DNA from: Spongiibacter pelagi
GTDB taxonomy: Bacteria; Pseudomonadota; Gammaproteobacteria; Pseudomonadales; Spongiibacteraceae
Assembly (NCBI RefSeq): GCF_014705705.1
Contig: NZ_JACXLD010000003.1
Coordinates: 341,557 to 405,556 of the forward strand
Direction of reading: 5' to 3'
DNA length: 64,000 bases
Below the pieces are notes generated by a model. The model did not search any database and was not told the DNA's origin. It worked only from the letters and a program-made list of their open reading frames with translations. The position numbers were made by a program, and so were the translations under genes. Shown one piece after another: positions 1 to 7,996 of this stretch (position 1 is the stretch's first letter; each line of letters starts with the position of its first letter).

Positions 1-69
1 GTGCAGTTGTTCAACGGTGAGTTTTTCAGCCGTGGCAGATAGGTTTTTGAGTTCAGCGGGGTTCAGCAT
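1..69 (-). CDS. N-terminus of an unidentified protein, cut by the window edge
   Basis: Read leftwards, an ATG at 69-67 opens 23 codons without a stop up to the window edge (begins MLNPAELKNL). An AGGAAC Shine-Dalgarno-like sequence lies 5 bases upstream of the ATG. It is co-directional with the TetR gene, whose stop is 67 bases upstream, so it could be the distal gene of the regulator's transcript. Twenty-three residues are too few to name a family. No signal peptide is visible. Confidence 0.45.
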   Translation of the reverse strand, partial: MLNPAELKNLSATAEKLTVEQLH

Positions 70-136
70 TTTGTGTTCCTAGTCTTTCAGTGAGTGCTTA
101 ATGTAATTTGGCAGTGCTGATTAATGCTGGGGCGTA

Positions 137-787
137 TTAATCAGAACTTTCCTTTTGTTCGACAAAATTTTCTAAGTAGCTGGTCATCATCCGCGCACAT
201 TCCTGCTGGTACTGCGGAGTGATTTTTCCGTGCAGGAAATAGGATAGGCGCAGGCAGGCAGTGCCGGCTTCTACCGTGAGTGCTTTTGCATCTGGATTGG
301 TGGGCAGCGTGATATTCATCAGGCCCATAAGGCGTTCAACATGACGCCCTAAATGCAGAATGGTTAGCTGCATTGCCTGATGGCTTTCATGGCTGGCAAC
401 GCTGCCCAAAATCAGGGTGCCCGCGACCGGGTGGGCGTTGTAATAGCCCGATACCGCTTTGGAAACATCATCAATAATGTCTCGCCAAGGTTTGGTACTT
501 ACACCCTTGCTGACGATCTCTACTTCCTGCTCCAGGCTGACCAGATGACGCCGGGTGAGCTCATTCAAAATCGCGTACGGGCTAGGGAAAAAGTGATAGA
601 TGCTGGTGCGGGTGCAAGATAGCTCTGCCGCTAAATCCGGAATTGAAAAATCATTGAGGCTGCGTGCCATTAGCTGGGCTTCGGCGGCGGCCAGAATTCG
701 CTCAAAGCGCTCTTTACCCCGCGCTTGCTGGGGCGGGCGAGCGGTATTTAAGTTGGGAGCGGACTCTAGGATATTAGCTTCATTCAT
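137..787 (-). CDS. TetR/AcrR-family transcriptional regulator
   Basis: This 216-residue protein has the TetR layout. An N-terminal helix-turn-helix sits at about residues 25-75 (…IPDLAAELSCTRTSIYHFFP…, with the family's typical T-xx-YxxF recognition-helix ending). An all-helical ligand-binding domain follows. The gene diverges from the first multihaem lipoprotein. The 81-base gap between their start codons contains a near-perfect palindrome (817-830) that recurs twice before the third lipoprotein gene. This regulator is therefore the obvious candidate to bind it, repressing both itself and the oxygenase genes until a pathway ligand is present. The ligand cannot be read from the sequence. The family call is firm; the target assignment is inference from position. 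Confidence 0.93.
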   Translation of the reverse strand: MNEANILESAPNLNTARPPQQARGKERFERILAAAEAQLMARSLNDFSIPDLAAELSCTRTSIYHFFPSPYAILNELTRRHLVSLEQEVEIVSKGVSTKPWRDIIDDVSKAVSGYYNAHPVAGTLILGSVASHESHQAMQLTILHLGRHVERLMGLMNITLPTNPDAKALTVEAGTACLRLSYFLHGKITPQYQQECARMMTSYLENFVEQKESSD

Positions 788-803
788 CGGGCAAGTTTAC
801 CAA

Positions 804-832
804 TTGACTTTATAAATGTACATGTGTACAAA
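804..832. promoter_or_regulatory. Promoter with TetR-type operator, tetR / haem-lipoprotein 1
   Basis: TTGACT (804-809) is a good -35, and TACAAA (827-832) is a weak -10 at 17-base spacing. Between and overlapping the -10 lies the palindrome TGTACATGTGTACA (817-830). The same arrangement, 13 bases from -35 start to operator start, recurs at 5681. On the other strand a TATAAA (814-809) close to the operator may serve tetR, so one bound repressor could block both directions. Confidence 0.7.
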
Positions 833-868
833 TATCGCAATGACACAAAAGAAAAAGAATAATACTTA

Positions 869-2947
869 ATGGTAGTAGGTATGTCCCAATTTCGCCTTGC
901 AGTCTTATTGAGTATGTTTGCCGCGTTATCCGCCTGCGGTGGCAGCAGCTCGTCGTCTTCGTCCCCGACAGGCAATACCCCAAATACCGGTAATGAGCCA
1001 AGCGCTAGCCAGAACTCCGAGTTATTGGTCAGCCGCCGTGGCGGTCATTACTGGCATGATTTCTGTGCGGGAAAGCCTGATTCGACCGTGGTGCCTGCCG
1101 ATCCCCGTGAATTGGTGGTGCCCGGCGTAGACGCGGGGCGGGCGGTATTAATGAATGCGCCTTGGCAGGTTTGCCAAGAGGGAAATCATCCGGGAACCTG
1201 TGGTGAATTGCGCCGCCAAAGCGAGCGCGGTTTGGCTTTAATTGCCGCCGAGGGGCGGCCCGGTGCGGCGAGTATGTTTTCCGGTGATGCCGCTACATCA
1301 ACATATGCCTTTCCGGCTTCCGCCTATGCGGAGATGTGGAATAGCATCTGGCAGCTTGAAGAGCGCCCCGCACAGTATGACGAGTTGGTAGCCCAGCGTT
1401 GGGGTATGCCGCTCTCTCGTATTCGTAATCCCTATCCGCTTGCTGGCGAAGATCCCAATGAAACCAATGGCGGTAGCGGCCAGTTGCCAATGGGCGTAAC
1501 GCAGTTGCGCGAAGCGGACGGGCGCTGGACGGGTCAGTTAAATTTGTCCTGCAGTATTTGTCATGGTGGCGCCGTGGGCAGCGATGCCGATGGCCCCGGT
1601 CTGGGGGCGCAGTACGGTACTAACTCGCTGTCTGATATTACGGCGATGTACGCCGATCTGGTTCGCCTTGCTCCACAGCAAGCGGCACTGGCGATTGTGG
1701 CGCAGAACAAGGTACGTGGCACCGGCAATATCACTAATTTCCAATTATTTGGCGTGCTCACCTTTGGCGATTACGAATCGATTCCTTCATGGCTGACCAT
1801 TCAGGCCGAGCCTTCAACGGGTACCGAAGATCCACCAGTGTGGTGGAATTTGGGGAGTCGCACCGCGAAGTTTTTTGATGCGGGCATGATGGTGGATGCT
1901 AAGCGCATTGAGCTGTCGTTTCACTTCCCGGACTTCTTCGGTGATTATGAAGCAGCTAAGCAATGGGTGTTAGATCACCAGCAGGCCGGTGACGCCTGGT
2001 TACATTCACTGAAATCACCGGTTTGGCCAGAAGCTAAATTGGGTGCGATTGATCAAAACCTCGCCGAGGCGGGCGCGATTCTATTTCATGAAAAAAACCT
2101 GTGGGCACAGGGTCTGCAAAATCCGGTGGCGCGTCCCGAGGGTGGTAATGGTTCTTGCGCCAGTTGTCATGGCGCTTACTCACCGCGCTATACCAATAAT
2201 CCTAAATGGCTGGCCTCTCCGCTGCTGGATGGCGTGGCCGCCTATGTTACGCCCATCGATATTATTGATACCGATCGTGCGCGCTTAAACGGCAATTCCC
2301 AGCGTGTGGCCGATTACACCCGCGATAACTGGTTTATTTACGGCGACGGTGAAAAGAATGAAGCTGGCGCGCCAATTTGCGGAAACTGGAATGATGAAGC
2401 CCTGCGCGGTGAGCGCGAATTGGGTTATCTCGCTCCGCCACTGTTTGGTGTTTTGGCTACGGCACCGTATTTCCACAATGGGGCGGTACCCGATATTGAT
2501 GGTGTTTTGAATCCAGAAAAAAGGCCGACCATTTGGCGACGTCAATCTGCAGCGGCACCAGCCGGTTTAGAGGGCAGTGTGGTGATGGGCTACGACTACA
2601 GCCTGCAAAGCGGCTACGACTCAGAAAAAATGGGCTGGCGTTACGACGAACTACCCTGTGAGGCGGGCGCTTCTTTACCACTGCTAGGCGTGACTAATCC
2701 GCTGTTGGATTGCAATCCGCTGGATGCAGAGGGCGCGAGCCTGCAAGACGGGCTTGGTCTGGTTTGGGGTAATGGCGGCTTGGCCTGGAACCTGATCAAT
2801 GTGCCGATTTTGACCAATGAACAGTTGGAAGAGCGCAAAATTTATAACACGCGCTTTTATAGCCAAAGCAATAGTGGTCATGCCTTTACTGCGGTGCTGA
2901 CCGAGGCTGAGCGTCGCGCGATTAAAGAATATTTAAAAACCTTGTGA
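869..2947 (+). CDS. Dihaem c-type lipoprotein, RoxA/MauG-superfamily-like (paralogue 1)
   Basis: A lipoprotein signal ends in LSAC (Cys23, or Cys19 if translation starts at the second ATG, 881). Gly at +2 favours outer-membrane sorting. A Ser/Asn/Pro-rich linker follows. Two haem c sites are present: CSICH (Cys228/Cys231/His232) and CASCH (Cys430/Cys433/His434, followed by GAYSP). A YFHNGAVP motif (His536) and a C-terminal SGHAFT (His671) before EYLKTL match the dihaem peroxidase/MauG/RoxA layout. The length of 692 residues fits the rubber oxygenases RoxA/RoxB better than dihaem peroxidases, which are near 330. The likely role is extracytoplasmic oxidative cleavage of a hydrophobic substrate; the substrate is not known. 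It is very similar to the protein at 5788. Dihaem cytochrome is firm; oxygenase is inference. Confidence 0.85.
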   Translation: MVVGMSQFRLAVLLSMFAALSACGGSSSSSSSPTGNTPNTGNEPSASQNSELLVSRRGGHYWHDFCAGKPDSTVVPADPRELVVPGVDAGRAVLMNAPWQVCQEGNHPGTCGELRRQSERGLALIAAEGRPGAASMFSGDAATSTYAFPASAYAEMWNSIWQLEERPAQYDELVAQRWGMPLSRIRNPYPLAGEDPNETNGGSGQLPMGVTQLREADGRWTGQLNLSCSICHGGAVGSDADGPGLGAQYGTNSLSDITAMYADLVRLAPQQAALAIVAQNKVRGTGNITNFQLFGVLTFGDYESIPSWLTIQAEPSTGTEDPPVWWNLGSRTAKFFDAGMMVDAKRIELSFHFPDFFGDYEAAKQWVLDHQQAGDAWLHSLKSPVWPEAKLGAIDQNLAEAGAILFHEKNLWAQGLQNPVARPEGGNGSCASCHGAYSPRYTNNPKWLASPLLDGVAAYVTPIDIIDTDRARLNGNSQRVADYTRDNWFIYGDGEKNEAGAPICGNWNDEALRGERELGYLAPPLFGVLATAPYFHNGAVPDIDGVLNPEKRPTIWRRQSAAAPAGLEGSVVMGYDYSLQSGYDSEKMGWRYDELPCEAGASLPLLGVTNPLLDCNPLDAEGASLQDGLGLVWGNGGLAWNLINVPILTNEQLEERKIYNTRFYSQSNSGHAFTAVLTEAERRAIKEYLKTL

Positions 2948-2985
2948 GAATAATAAATTTCTCGTTCTGATGCGGGAATGAAGCA

Positions 2986-3025
2986 AAGAAGTTAAGAAGT
3001 TAAGAAGTTAAGAAGTTAAGAAGAA
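2986..3025 (+). repeat. Tandem 8-base repeat in the intergenic region
   Basis: Four perfect consecutive copies of AAGAAGTT (2986-3017) plus a degenerate fifth lie 38 bases after the stop of paralogue 1. The array is purine-rich on the + strand. It is not in a reading frame of either neighbouring gene, so slippage would change only the spacing or structure of the transcript. Confidence 0.9.
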
Positions 3026-3070
3026 AGAAAAAACAGTTTTAGCCTTTGAGCGCAGGTTGAAACGGTGTGT

Positions 3071-3092
3071 GGCTCTCTCGACAAAGAGAGCC
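3071..3092 (+). other. Intercistronic hairpin between haem-lipoprotein genes 1 and 2
   Basis: GGCTCTCT (3071-3078) pairs perfectly with AGAGAGCC (3085-3092) around a 6-base loop. An A-rich rather than T-rich stretch follows, so it is not a standard intrinsic terminator. It could be an mRNA-processing or stabilising stem between co-transcribed genes. No convincing promoter is visible between this stem and the start codon at 3134. Confidence 0.5.
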
Positions 3093-3133
3093 AGGTGCTC
3101 AAAAAAAATTAATAATAAAAGTGGAGTTACACG

Positions 3134-5596
3134 ATGACTCGCAAAACCCTAGCTGTACTTTTTAGTGGCCTCTTATTAATTACAGGATGTGGTGGAGGAA
3201 GTTCAAATTCGGGCTCGGTGACGCTGGATAGCAATCCCGGTTCAAACACGGGAGAGAATACTGGCGGTGGTGGTGAACTCACACTGGAACAATTCTTTGT
3301 AAAATCCGTTGAGCCGCAGATGGATTTCTGTCGCACCTGTCACCAGTCTGGCGGTGTGGCCGACCAAGATGAAGGTGATGGCCTAATGTTATCGGCGAAT
3401 GGTCTTGATGACTTCACCCGCCTGCACACCGCTTGGTCTACCTTGGGTGGTGGTGCGTCCACTAACCCAATCTTGCTCGAAGCCAGTGATCCAGCAGAGC
3501 CGCACAGCGGCGGTAAGCCGTGGTCTAAAAACTCCACGGCCTATCAGTCGATGTTGAGTTTGCTGTCCTGCTGGGAAACGCCAGCGAGCTGTAGTTTTAG
3601 TACTTCCGAGCCCAGCATTACCGAAGAGTTTCCGCTGCTCGGCAGCAGTCATGCCCGCCATGTTTATGAGAGTTTTTGTGAAGGTAAACCGGACAGCACC
3701 CTATTGCCGGTTGATCCACGCAGCACCGTTATACCCGGTCGCAATGATGGCAAGGCCATCTATTTCAATGCGTGGTTTGAAGAGTGTCAGGCGGATTTGC
3801 CTCTGAAAGAACAGAACGCAAAAACCTGTGGCGAGCATCGCCAGCGCCGGGATCGGGGCTATTTGGCCTTTGTGGATACCTTGGCAGATCAGGGCTTGAG
3901 TATCACTGATTCTGAGTCTTACAACACCACGTGGCAGAAGTGGGGCTTGGAGGAGCGGCCAGCGAATTTCGATCAATTGTTCACGCTGCGTTATGGCATG
4001 AACGAGGCGCCCTATGACAACCCCTATCCCTTGTCCGGCGAAGATCCCAACCAAAATAATGGCGGATCAGGGCAGTTGCCCCAAGGTTATCGCCAGCTAA
4101 AAGATGAGCAGGGCAATTGGACGGGGCAGATCGGTTCAGTGGCTTGCTTCCAGTGTCATGGTGGTCAGATCGAATCTGAAAACGGACCGCTGATTACCCG
4201 TGAGAGCTTTGGCTTGGGCAATGCCAATATGGATTACATCCAGTTGGGTGCCGACAATTCACCACTGCAAGCGCTGGGCATTCCGCTTTATACCGGCAAT
4301 ATATCGGTGGAAGTGCTGTTAAACCTTGGCGTAAAACAGCGCGGACAAAACAATGCCGTGGGCGCGTTTGAGCTGCTGGCATTTTTGCTGGATCAGGATT
4401 CCTTGGGGGTTTCACCCAATCCGCTGAAATCCTTAGCCAGTGTCGGGCCAGACTTGGATCACCCCACCGCGCAGGCGCAAGATACGCCCGCTTGGTGGAA
4501 TTACAGCCATCGCTCGCGCAAATTCTTTGATGCCGGGCAGTCGGTAGATGCGACGCGTATTGTGATGGCGGCCGGTCCGCTAGGTATGGCAACGTTCTCT
4601 GACAATGTGACCTATCGCCATGTGGTTGAAGAATACGACCAAGATGCCTCGGCCTATATTTTGTCCACTGTATCGCCGGAATATCCCGGTGAGATTGATG
4701 AGAACCTCGCCAAGCAGGGTGCGATTCTGTTTCACACCAAAGACCTTTGGGCGGAAGGCGGAAATGCGGATGCACCCAAGCCGGATGGTGGTAATGGTAG
4801 TTGCGCAAGCTGCCACGGCGCTTATTCACCCCGTTATGTAAACGATCCGAATTATCTGGAAGATCCTTCGCTGGAAGGGATTGCCGCGCATATTTCACCC
4901 TTGGCGGTCATCGGTACTGACTCGGCGCGGGCGGATAATCTGTCGCCGTACTTGCGTGAAATCTTTGGCTCCAGTTTCTGGGGCGCGCCGGAAGGATCAG
5001 ACCGCTATGTGGCACCGGAAGATAAAGATCCCATCACCGAAGCCTTAGACGATATGTTTACGGCGGATATGCGTCCTGAAGGGGCCTGTGGTTGGGAGCA
5101 GGGCGTGATTGGCTATCTGGCGCCGCCACTTTACGGTACTTGGGCAACCGCGCCTTATTTCCACAATGGTTCGGTGCCAACCATCGAGGCGGTGTTGGAT
5201 TCCAGCAAGCGCTCTCCTATTTGGCAGCGTCAATTGCGGACCGAAGGTGTGGTAACCGGTTTTGATCAGCGTTGGGAAACGGCCTACGACCAACAAGCCT
5301 TGGGTTGGAAATCCATTGGCCTGAGCTGTGAAGACTTGCCGGGTCAAAGTTTTAATAACTGTAATCCGATTGAGGAAAATGGCCCCAGTATGTTTCAGCT
5401 GGTGGAAAACATTGCCAAAAGCAATGTGAACTGGCTGGCGGTATTGTCCATCGACGATCCCAGTCCTGAAACCATTAACAAGCGCTTGATCTATGACACC
5501 CGTGTTTTGGGCAATAGTAATAGTGGCCATACCTTTACCGACGTACTCACCGAGCAGGAAAGAAAGGCGATTATTGAATATCTGAAAACCCTGTAA
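3134..5596 (+). CDS. Trihaem c-type lipoprotein, RoxA/MauG-like with extra N-terminal cytochrome domain (paralogue 2)
   Basis: At 820 residues this is about 125 longer than its neighbours. The lipobox is ITGC (Cys19), followed by a Gly/Asn-rich linker. An extra small cytochrome c-like domain then carries CRTCH (Cys66/Cys69/His70), in a context (FF…VEP…FCRTCHQSGG) like the single-haem domains common in large surface proteins. The usual dihaem body follows: CFQCH (338-342), CASCH (557-561), YFHNGSVP (His677), SGHTFT (His799) and EYLKTL. A built-in electron-transfer haem is the simplest reading of the additional domain. The gene sits between paralogues 1 and 3 with no obvious promoter of its own, so read-through from the 804 promoter is likely. 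The substrate is unknown. The haem count is read directly; function is inferred. Confidence 0.85.
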   Translation: MTRKTLAVLFSGLLLITGCGGGSSNSGSVTLDSNPGSNTGENTGGGGELTLEQFFVKSVEPQMDFCRTCHQSGGVADQDEGDGLMLSANGLDDFTRLHTAWSTLGGGASTNPILLEASDPAEPHSGGKPWSKNSTAYQSMLSLLSCWETPASCSFSTSEPSITEEFPLLGSSHARHVYESFCEGKPDSTLLPVDPRSTVIPGRNDGKAIYFNAWFEECQADLPLKEQNAKTCGEHRQRRDRGYLAFVDTLADQGLSITDSESYNTTWQKWGLEERPANFDQLFTLRYGMNEAPYDNPYPLSGEDPNQNNGGSGQLPQGYRQLKDEQGNWTGQIGSVACFQCHGGQIESENGPLITRESFGLGNANMDYIQLGADNSPLQALGIPLYTGNISVEVLLNLGVKQRGQNNAVGAFELLAFLLDQDSLGVSPNPLKSLASVGPDLDHPTAQAQDTPAWWNYSHRSRKFFDAGQSVDATRIVMAAGPLGMATFSDNVTYRHVVEEYDQDASAYILSTVSPEYPGEIDENLAKQGAILFHTKDLWAEGGNADAPKPDGGNGSCASCHGAYSPRYVNDPNYLEDPSLEGIAAHISPLAVIGTDSARADNLSPYLREIFGSSFWGAPEGSDRYVAPEDKDPITEALDDMFTADMRPEGACGWEQGVIGYLAPPLYGTWATAPYFHNGSVPTIEAVLDSSKRSPIWQRQLRTEGVVTGFDQRWETAYDQQALGWKSIGLSCEDLPGQSFNNCNPIEENGPSMFQLVENIAKSNVNWLAVLSIDDPSPETINKRLIYDTRVLGNSNSGHTFTDVLTEQERKAIIEYLKTL

Positions 5597-5680
5597 AGGG
5601 GGCCTGTAGGAGATTCCTTTAAAAGGAGAGTAGCGGCGAGTAATTGACCGCCTTGGCAGAGGCAGTGGCTGTCAAGGCGA

Positions 5681-5731
5681 TTGACTTTGAAAATGTACAC
5701 GTGTACAAATGCGGGATTGTACATGTGTACA
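5681..5731. promoter_or_regulatory. Promoter with two TetR-type operators before haem-lipoprotein 3
   Basis: TTGACT (5681-5686) and TACAAA (5704-5709) form the same -35/-10 pair as at 804. The perfect palindrome TGTACACGTGTACA occupies 5694-5707. A second copy, TGTACATGTGTACA (5718-5731), is centred 24 bases downstream. The second copy is identical to the operator beside tetR. Two operators suggest tighter or cooperative control of the third paralogue. Confidence 0.72.
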
Positions 5732-5787
5732 TTAATAGAGTTGAATAGGGCAGCTCGCTGCCGCAACAATAAAAACGGGTCGATAAA

Positions 5788-7878
5788 ATGCGCCGTCTAT
5801 TTCCTGCTTTAGTGTTTTCCTCCATTGCGCTACTCACCGCCTGCGGTGGTGGTTCCTCCGGTGGTGTCCCCGCGTCTAATACGGGAGGCAATAATCCCGG
5901 CGGCAACAATACCGGCAATGAGCCCGGTTCTACTCAAGAATTTGAATTGCTCGCCAGTCGTCGTGGTGGTCATTACTGGCACGACTTCTGTGCCGGCAAA
6001 CCCGACTCTACCGTTGTCCCTGCTGATCCTCGTGAAATGGTGGTGCCCGGTGTTAATGCGGGTAAAGCAGTGTTAATGAATGCTTGGTGGCAGACCTGTC
6101 AGCAGGATAATCATCCCGGCACCTGTGGCGAGCTGCGCCGCCGCGATGCGGAAGGTTTAGCCTTGGTCGCCGCAGAAGGTCGGCCTGGTGCGGCCAGTAT
6201 GTTTGCCGGTGATTACAGTACCTCTATGTTCAGTTTTGCTGCGGCAGATTACGCCGAAATGTGGGACTCGATCTGGAATCTGGACGAGCGTCCCGCGCAG
6301 TTTGATGAGCTGGTTGCCCAGCGCTGGGGTATGCCGCTTTCAGCCGTCAAAAACCCCTACCCACTGCCCGGCGAAGATCCCAATACCAGCAATGGGGGTT
6401 CTGGCCAATTGCCGATGGGGGTAACTCAACTGCGGGAGGCCGATGGCACATGGACCGGCCAGCTCAATGTGACCTGTAGTATTTGTCATGGTGGCGGGGT
6501 AGGTACCGCGCAAGATGGTGAAGGCTTGGGGCCAATGTACGGCACTAATTCCCTGTCTGATATTACGGTGATGTTTACCGATTTGGCGCGCCTTGCGCCC
6601 CAGCAAGCGGCCTTGGCGATCATTGCTCAGAATAAGGTGCGCGGCACCGGCAATATCACCAACTTCCAATTGTTCGGCACCTTAACGCTGGCTGATTTCC
6701 AAACGCTGCCCGGTTATCTCTCGGTTCAGGCCGAGCCATCAACCGGTACCGAAGATCCACCAGTGTGGTGGAACGTGGGTAGCCGTACGGCCAAGTTTTA
6801 TGACGGCGCACAAAAAGTGGATGCCAAGCGCATTGAACTGTCCTTCCACTTTCCTGATTTTTTCAACGATCTCGAGGGTGCCAAGGCATGGGTATTGGCC
6901 AATCAACAAGATGGCGATGCCTGGATCAGTGGTTTGAAATCGCCTGAGTGGCCGGAAGGAAAATTGGGTGAGATTGATACCCAGCTTGCAGAGGCGGGCG
7001 CAGTATTATTCCACGCCAAAGATTTGTGGGCGGCCGGTTTGAATAACCCCAGTCCACGCCCCGAGGGTGGTAACGGTTCCTGCGCGAGTTGTCACGGTGC
7101 GTATTCACCTAAATATGCGAATGACTCGGCCTACCTCGACTCGCCTTTGCTGGAAGGTGTGGCGTCCTACATTACGCCCATCGACATTATTAATACTGAC
7201 CGCGCACGCTTGAACGGTAACTCAGAACGAGTACAAGAGTATTCAAAAGAAAACTGGTTTGCCTATTCAGACGGCCCTTATAACGACGATGGCGTATCGC
7301 TGTGCGGTAACTGGGCTGATCCCTCGCTTCGGCAAGAGGTTGAGCTGGGTTATTTAGCGCCGCCGCTCTACGGTGTTTGGGCTACCGCGCCATACTTCCA
7401 CAACGGTGCGGTACCGAATTTGGAAGCGGTGCTTGATCCAAGTCAGCGCCCAGAAATTTGGCGGCGCAATTCCGTTGCGGCCCCTGCCGGTTTGGAAGGG
7501 CAAGTGGTGATGGGCTTCGATTACAGTCTGGATACCGGTTTTGATGAACAGACGATTGGTTGGCGCTATGAGGAGTTGGCCTGTGAGGCGGGCACCTCAT
7601 TGCCGATTCCACTGATTGGCGTCACGATTCCCTTGGTGGATTGCAATCCTGTCATGGATGATGGCGCAACATTACAAGACGGGCTTGCTCTGTTGTGGGG
7701 TAATGGTGGTCTGGCTTGGAACCTGCTCAATGTGCCGATTATGACCGATGCACAAATCGAAGAGCGCAAAATATATAACACTAATTATTACAGCCAAGGT
7801 AATAGTGGCCATGAGTTTACGGCGGTACTGACCGCCGCTGAGCGCCGGGCCATTATCGAGTACTTAAAAACACTGTAA
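5788..7878 (+). CDS. Dihaem c-type lipoprotein, RoxA/MauG-superfamily-like (paralogue 3)
   Basis: This 696-residue protein closely resembles paralogue 1 along its whole length. The lipobox is LTAC (Cys19) with Gly at +2, followed by a Gly/Asn-rich linker. Haem sites are CSICH (Cys230/Cys233/His234) and CASCH (Cys432/Cys435/His436). YFHNGAVP (His538) and a C-terminal SGHEFT (His675) complete the pattern. The shared promoter/operator block shows that genes 1 and 3 arose by duplication including the control region. The Shine-Dalgarno is weak (CGGGTCGATAAA before ATG). The gene is followed by a TonB-dependent receptor 118 bases downstream, which suggests a cleavage-plus-uptake pair. Oxygenase function is inferred by family resemblance. 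Confidence 0.85.
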   Translation: MRRLFPALVFSSIALLTACGGGSSGGVPASNTGGNNPGGNNTGNEPGSTQEFELLASRRGGHYWHDFCAGKPDSTVVPADPREMVVPGVNAGKAVLMNAWWQTCQQDNHPGTCGELRRRDAEGLALVAAEGRPGAASMFAGDYSTSMFSFAAADYAEMWDSIWNLDERPAQFDELVAQRWGMPLSAVKNPYPLPGEDPNTSNGGSGQLPMGVTQLREADGTWTGQLNVTCSICHGGGVGTAQDGEGLGPMYGTNSLSDITVMFTDLARLAPQQAALAIIAQNKVRGTGNITNFQLFGTLTLADFQTLPGYLSVQAEPSTGTEDPPVWWNVGSRTAKFYDGAQKVDAKRIELSFHFPDFFNDLEGAKAWVLANQQDGDAWISGLKSPEWPEGKLGEIDTQLAEAGAVLFHAKDLWAAGLNNPSPRPEGGNGSCASCHGAYSPKYANDSAYLDSPLLEGVASYITPIDIINTDRARLNGNSERVQEYSKENWFAYSDGPYNDDGVSLCGNWADPSLRQEVELGYLAPPLYGVWATAPYFHNGAVPNLEAVLDPSQRPEIWRRNSVAAPAGLEGQVVMGFDYSLDTGFDEQTIGWRYEELACEAGTSLPIPLIGVTIPLVDCNPVMDDGATLQDGLALLWGNGGLAWNLLNVPIMTDAQIEERKIYNTNYYSQGNSGHEFTAVLTAAERRAIIEYLKTL

Positions 7879-7900
7879 ACAGTTTGATAATTGCCGGCAC

Positions 7901-7952
7901 AAACAGCGTTCCTATGGCGTGAATTTCCAATCGCTAATAGGCCACGCTGTTT
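7901..7952 (+). other. Imperfect inverted repeat between haem-lipoprotein 3 and the receptor
   Basis: AAACAGCGT…CCTAT (7901-7915) is mirrored by ATAGG…ACGCTGTTT (7938-7952) with one mismatch/bulge region and a long loop. No T-run follows. It may attenuate or stabilise the transcript linking lipoprotein 3 to the receptor at 7997, whose Shine-Dalgarno (GAGG) lies outside the stem. Confidence 0.45.
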
Positions 7953-7996
7953 ATGCTTTCTGATAACAATTAAATAATGAAACTTGAGGAATTGGC

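Noticed and set aside
2986..3025. CRISPR-like array
   Set aside because: The units are 8 bases and contiguous, without spacers. There are no cas genes in the window.
4194..4898. A 234-codon open frame antisense to the trihaem lipoprotein gene
   Set aside because: Arg/Pro/His-rich shadow of a GC-rich gene with no family motif. The forward frame has haem motifs and a lipobox.
5597..5680. A terminator between haem-lipoprotein 2 and the next promoter
   Set aside because: Only a short CCTTT/AAAGG symmetry is present, without a stable GC stem or T-run.
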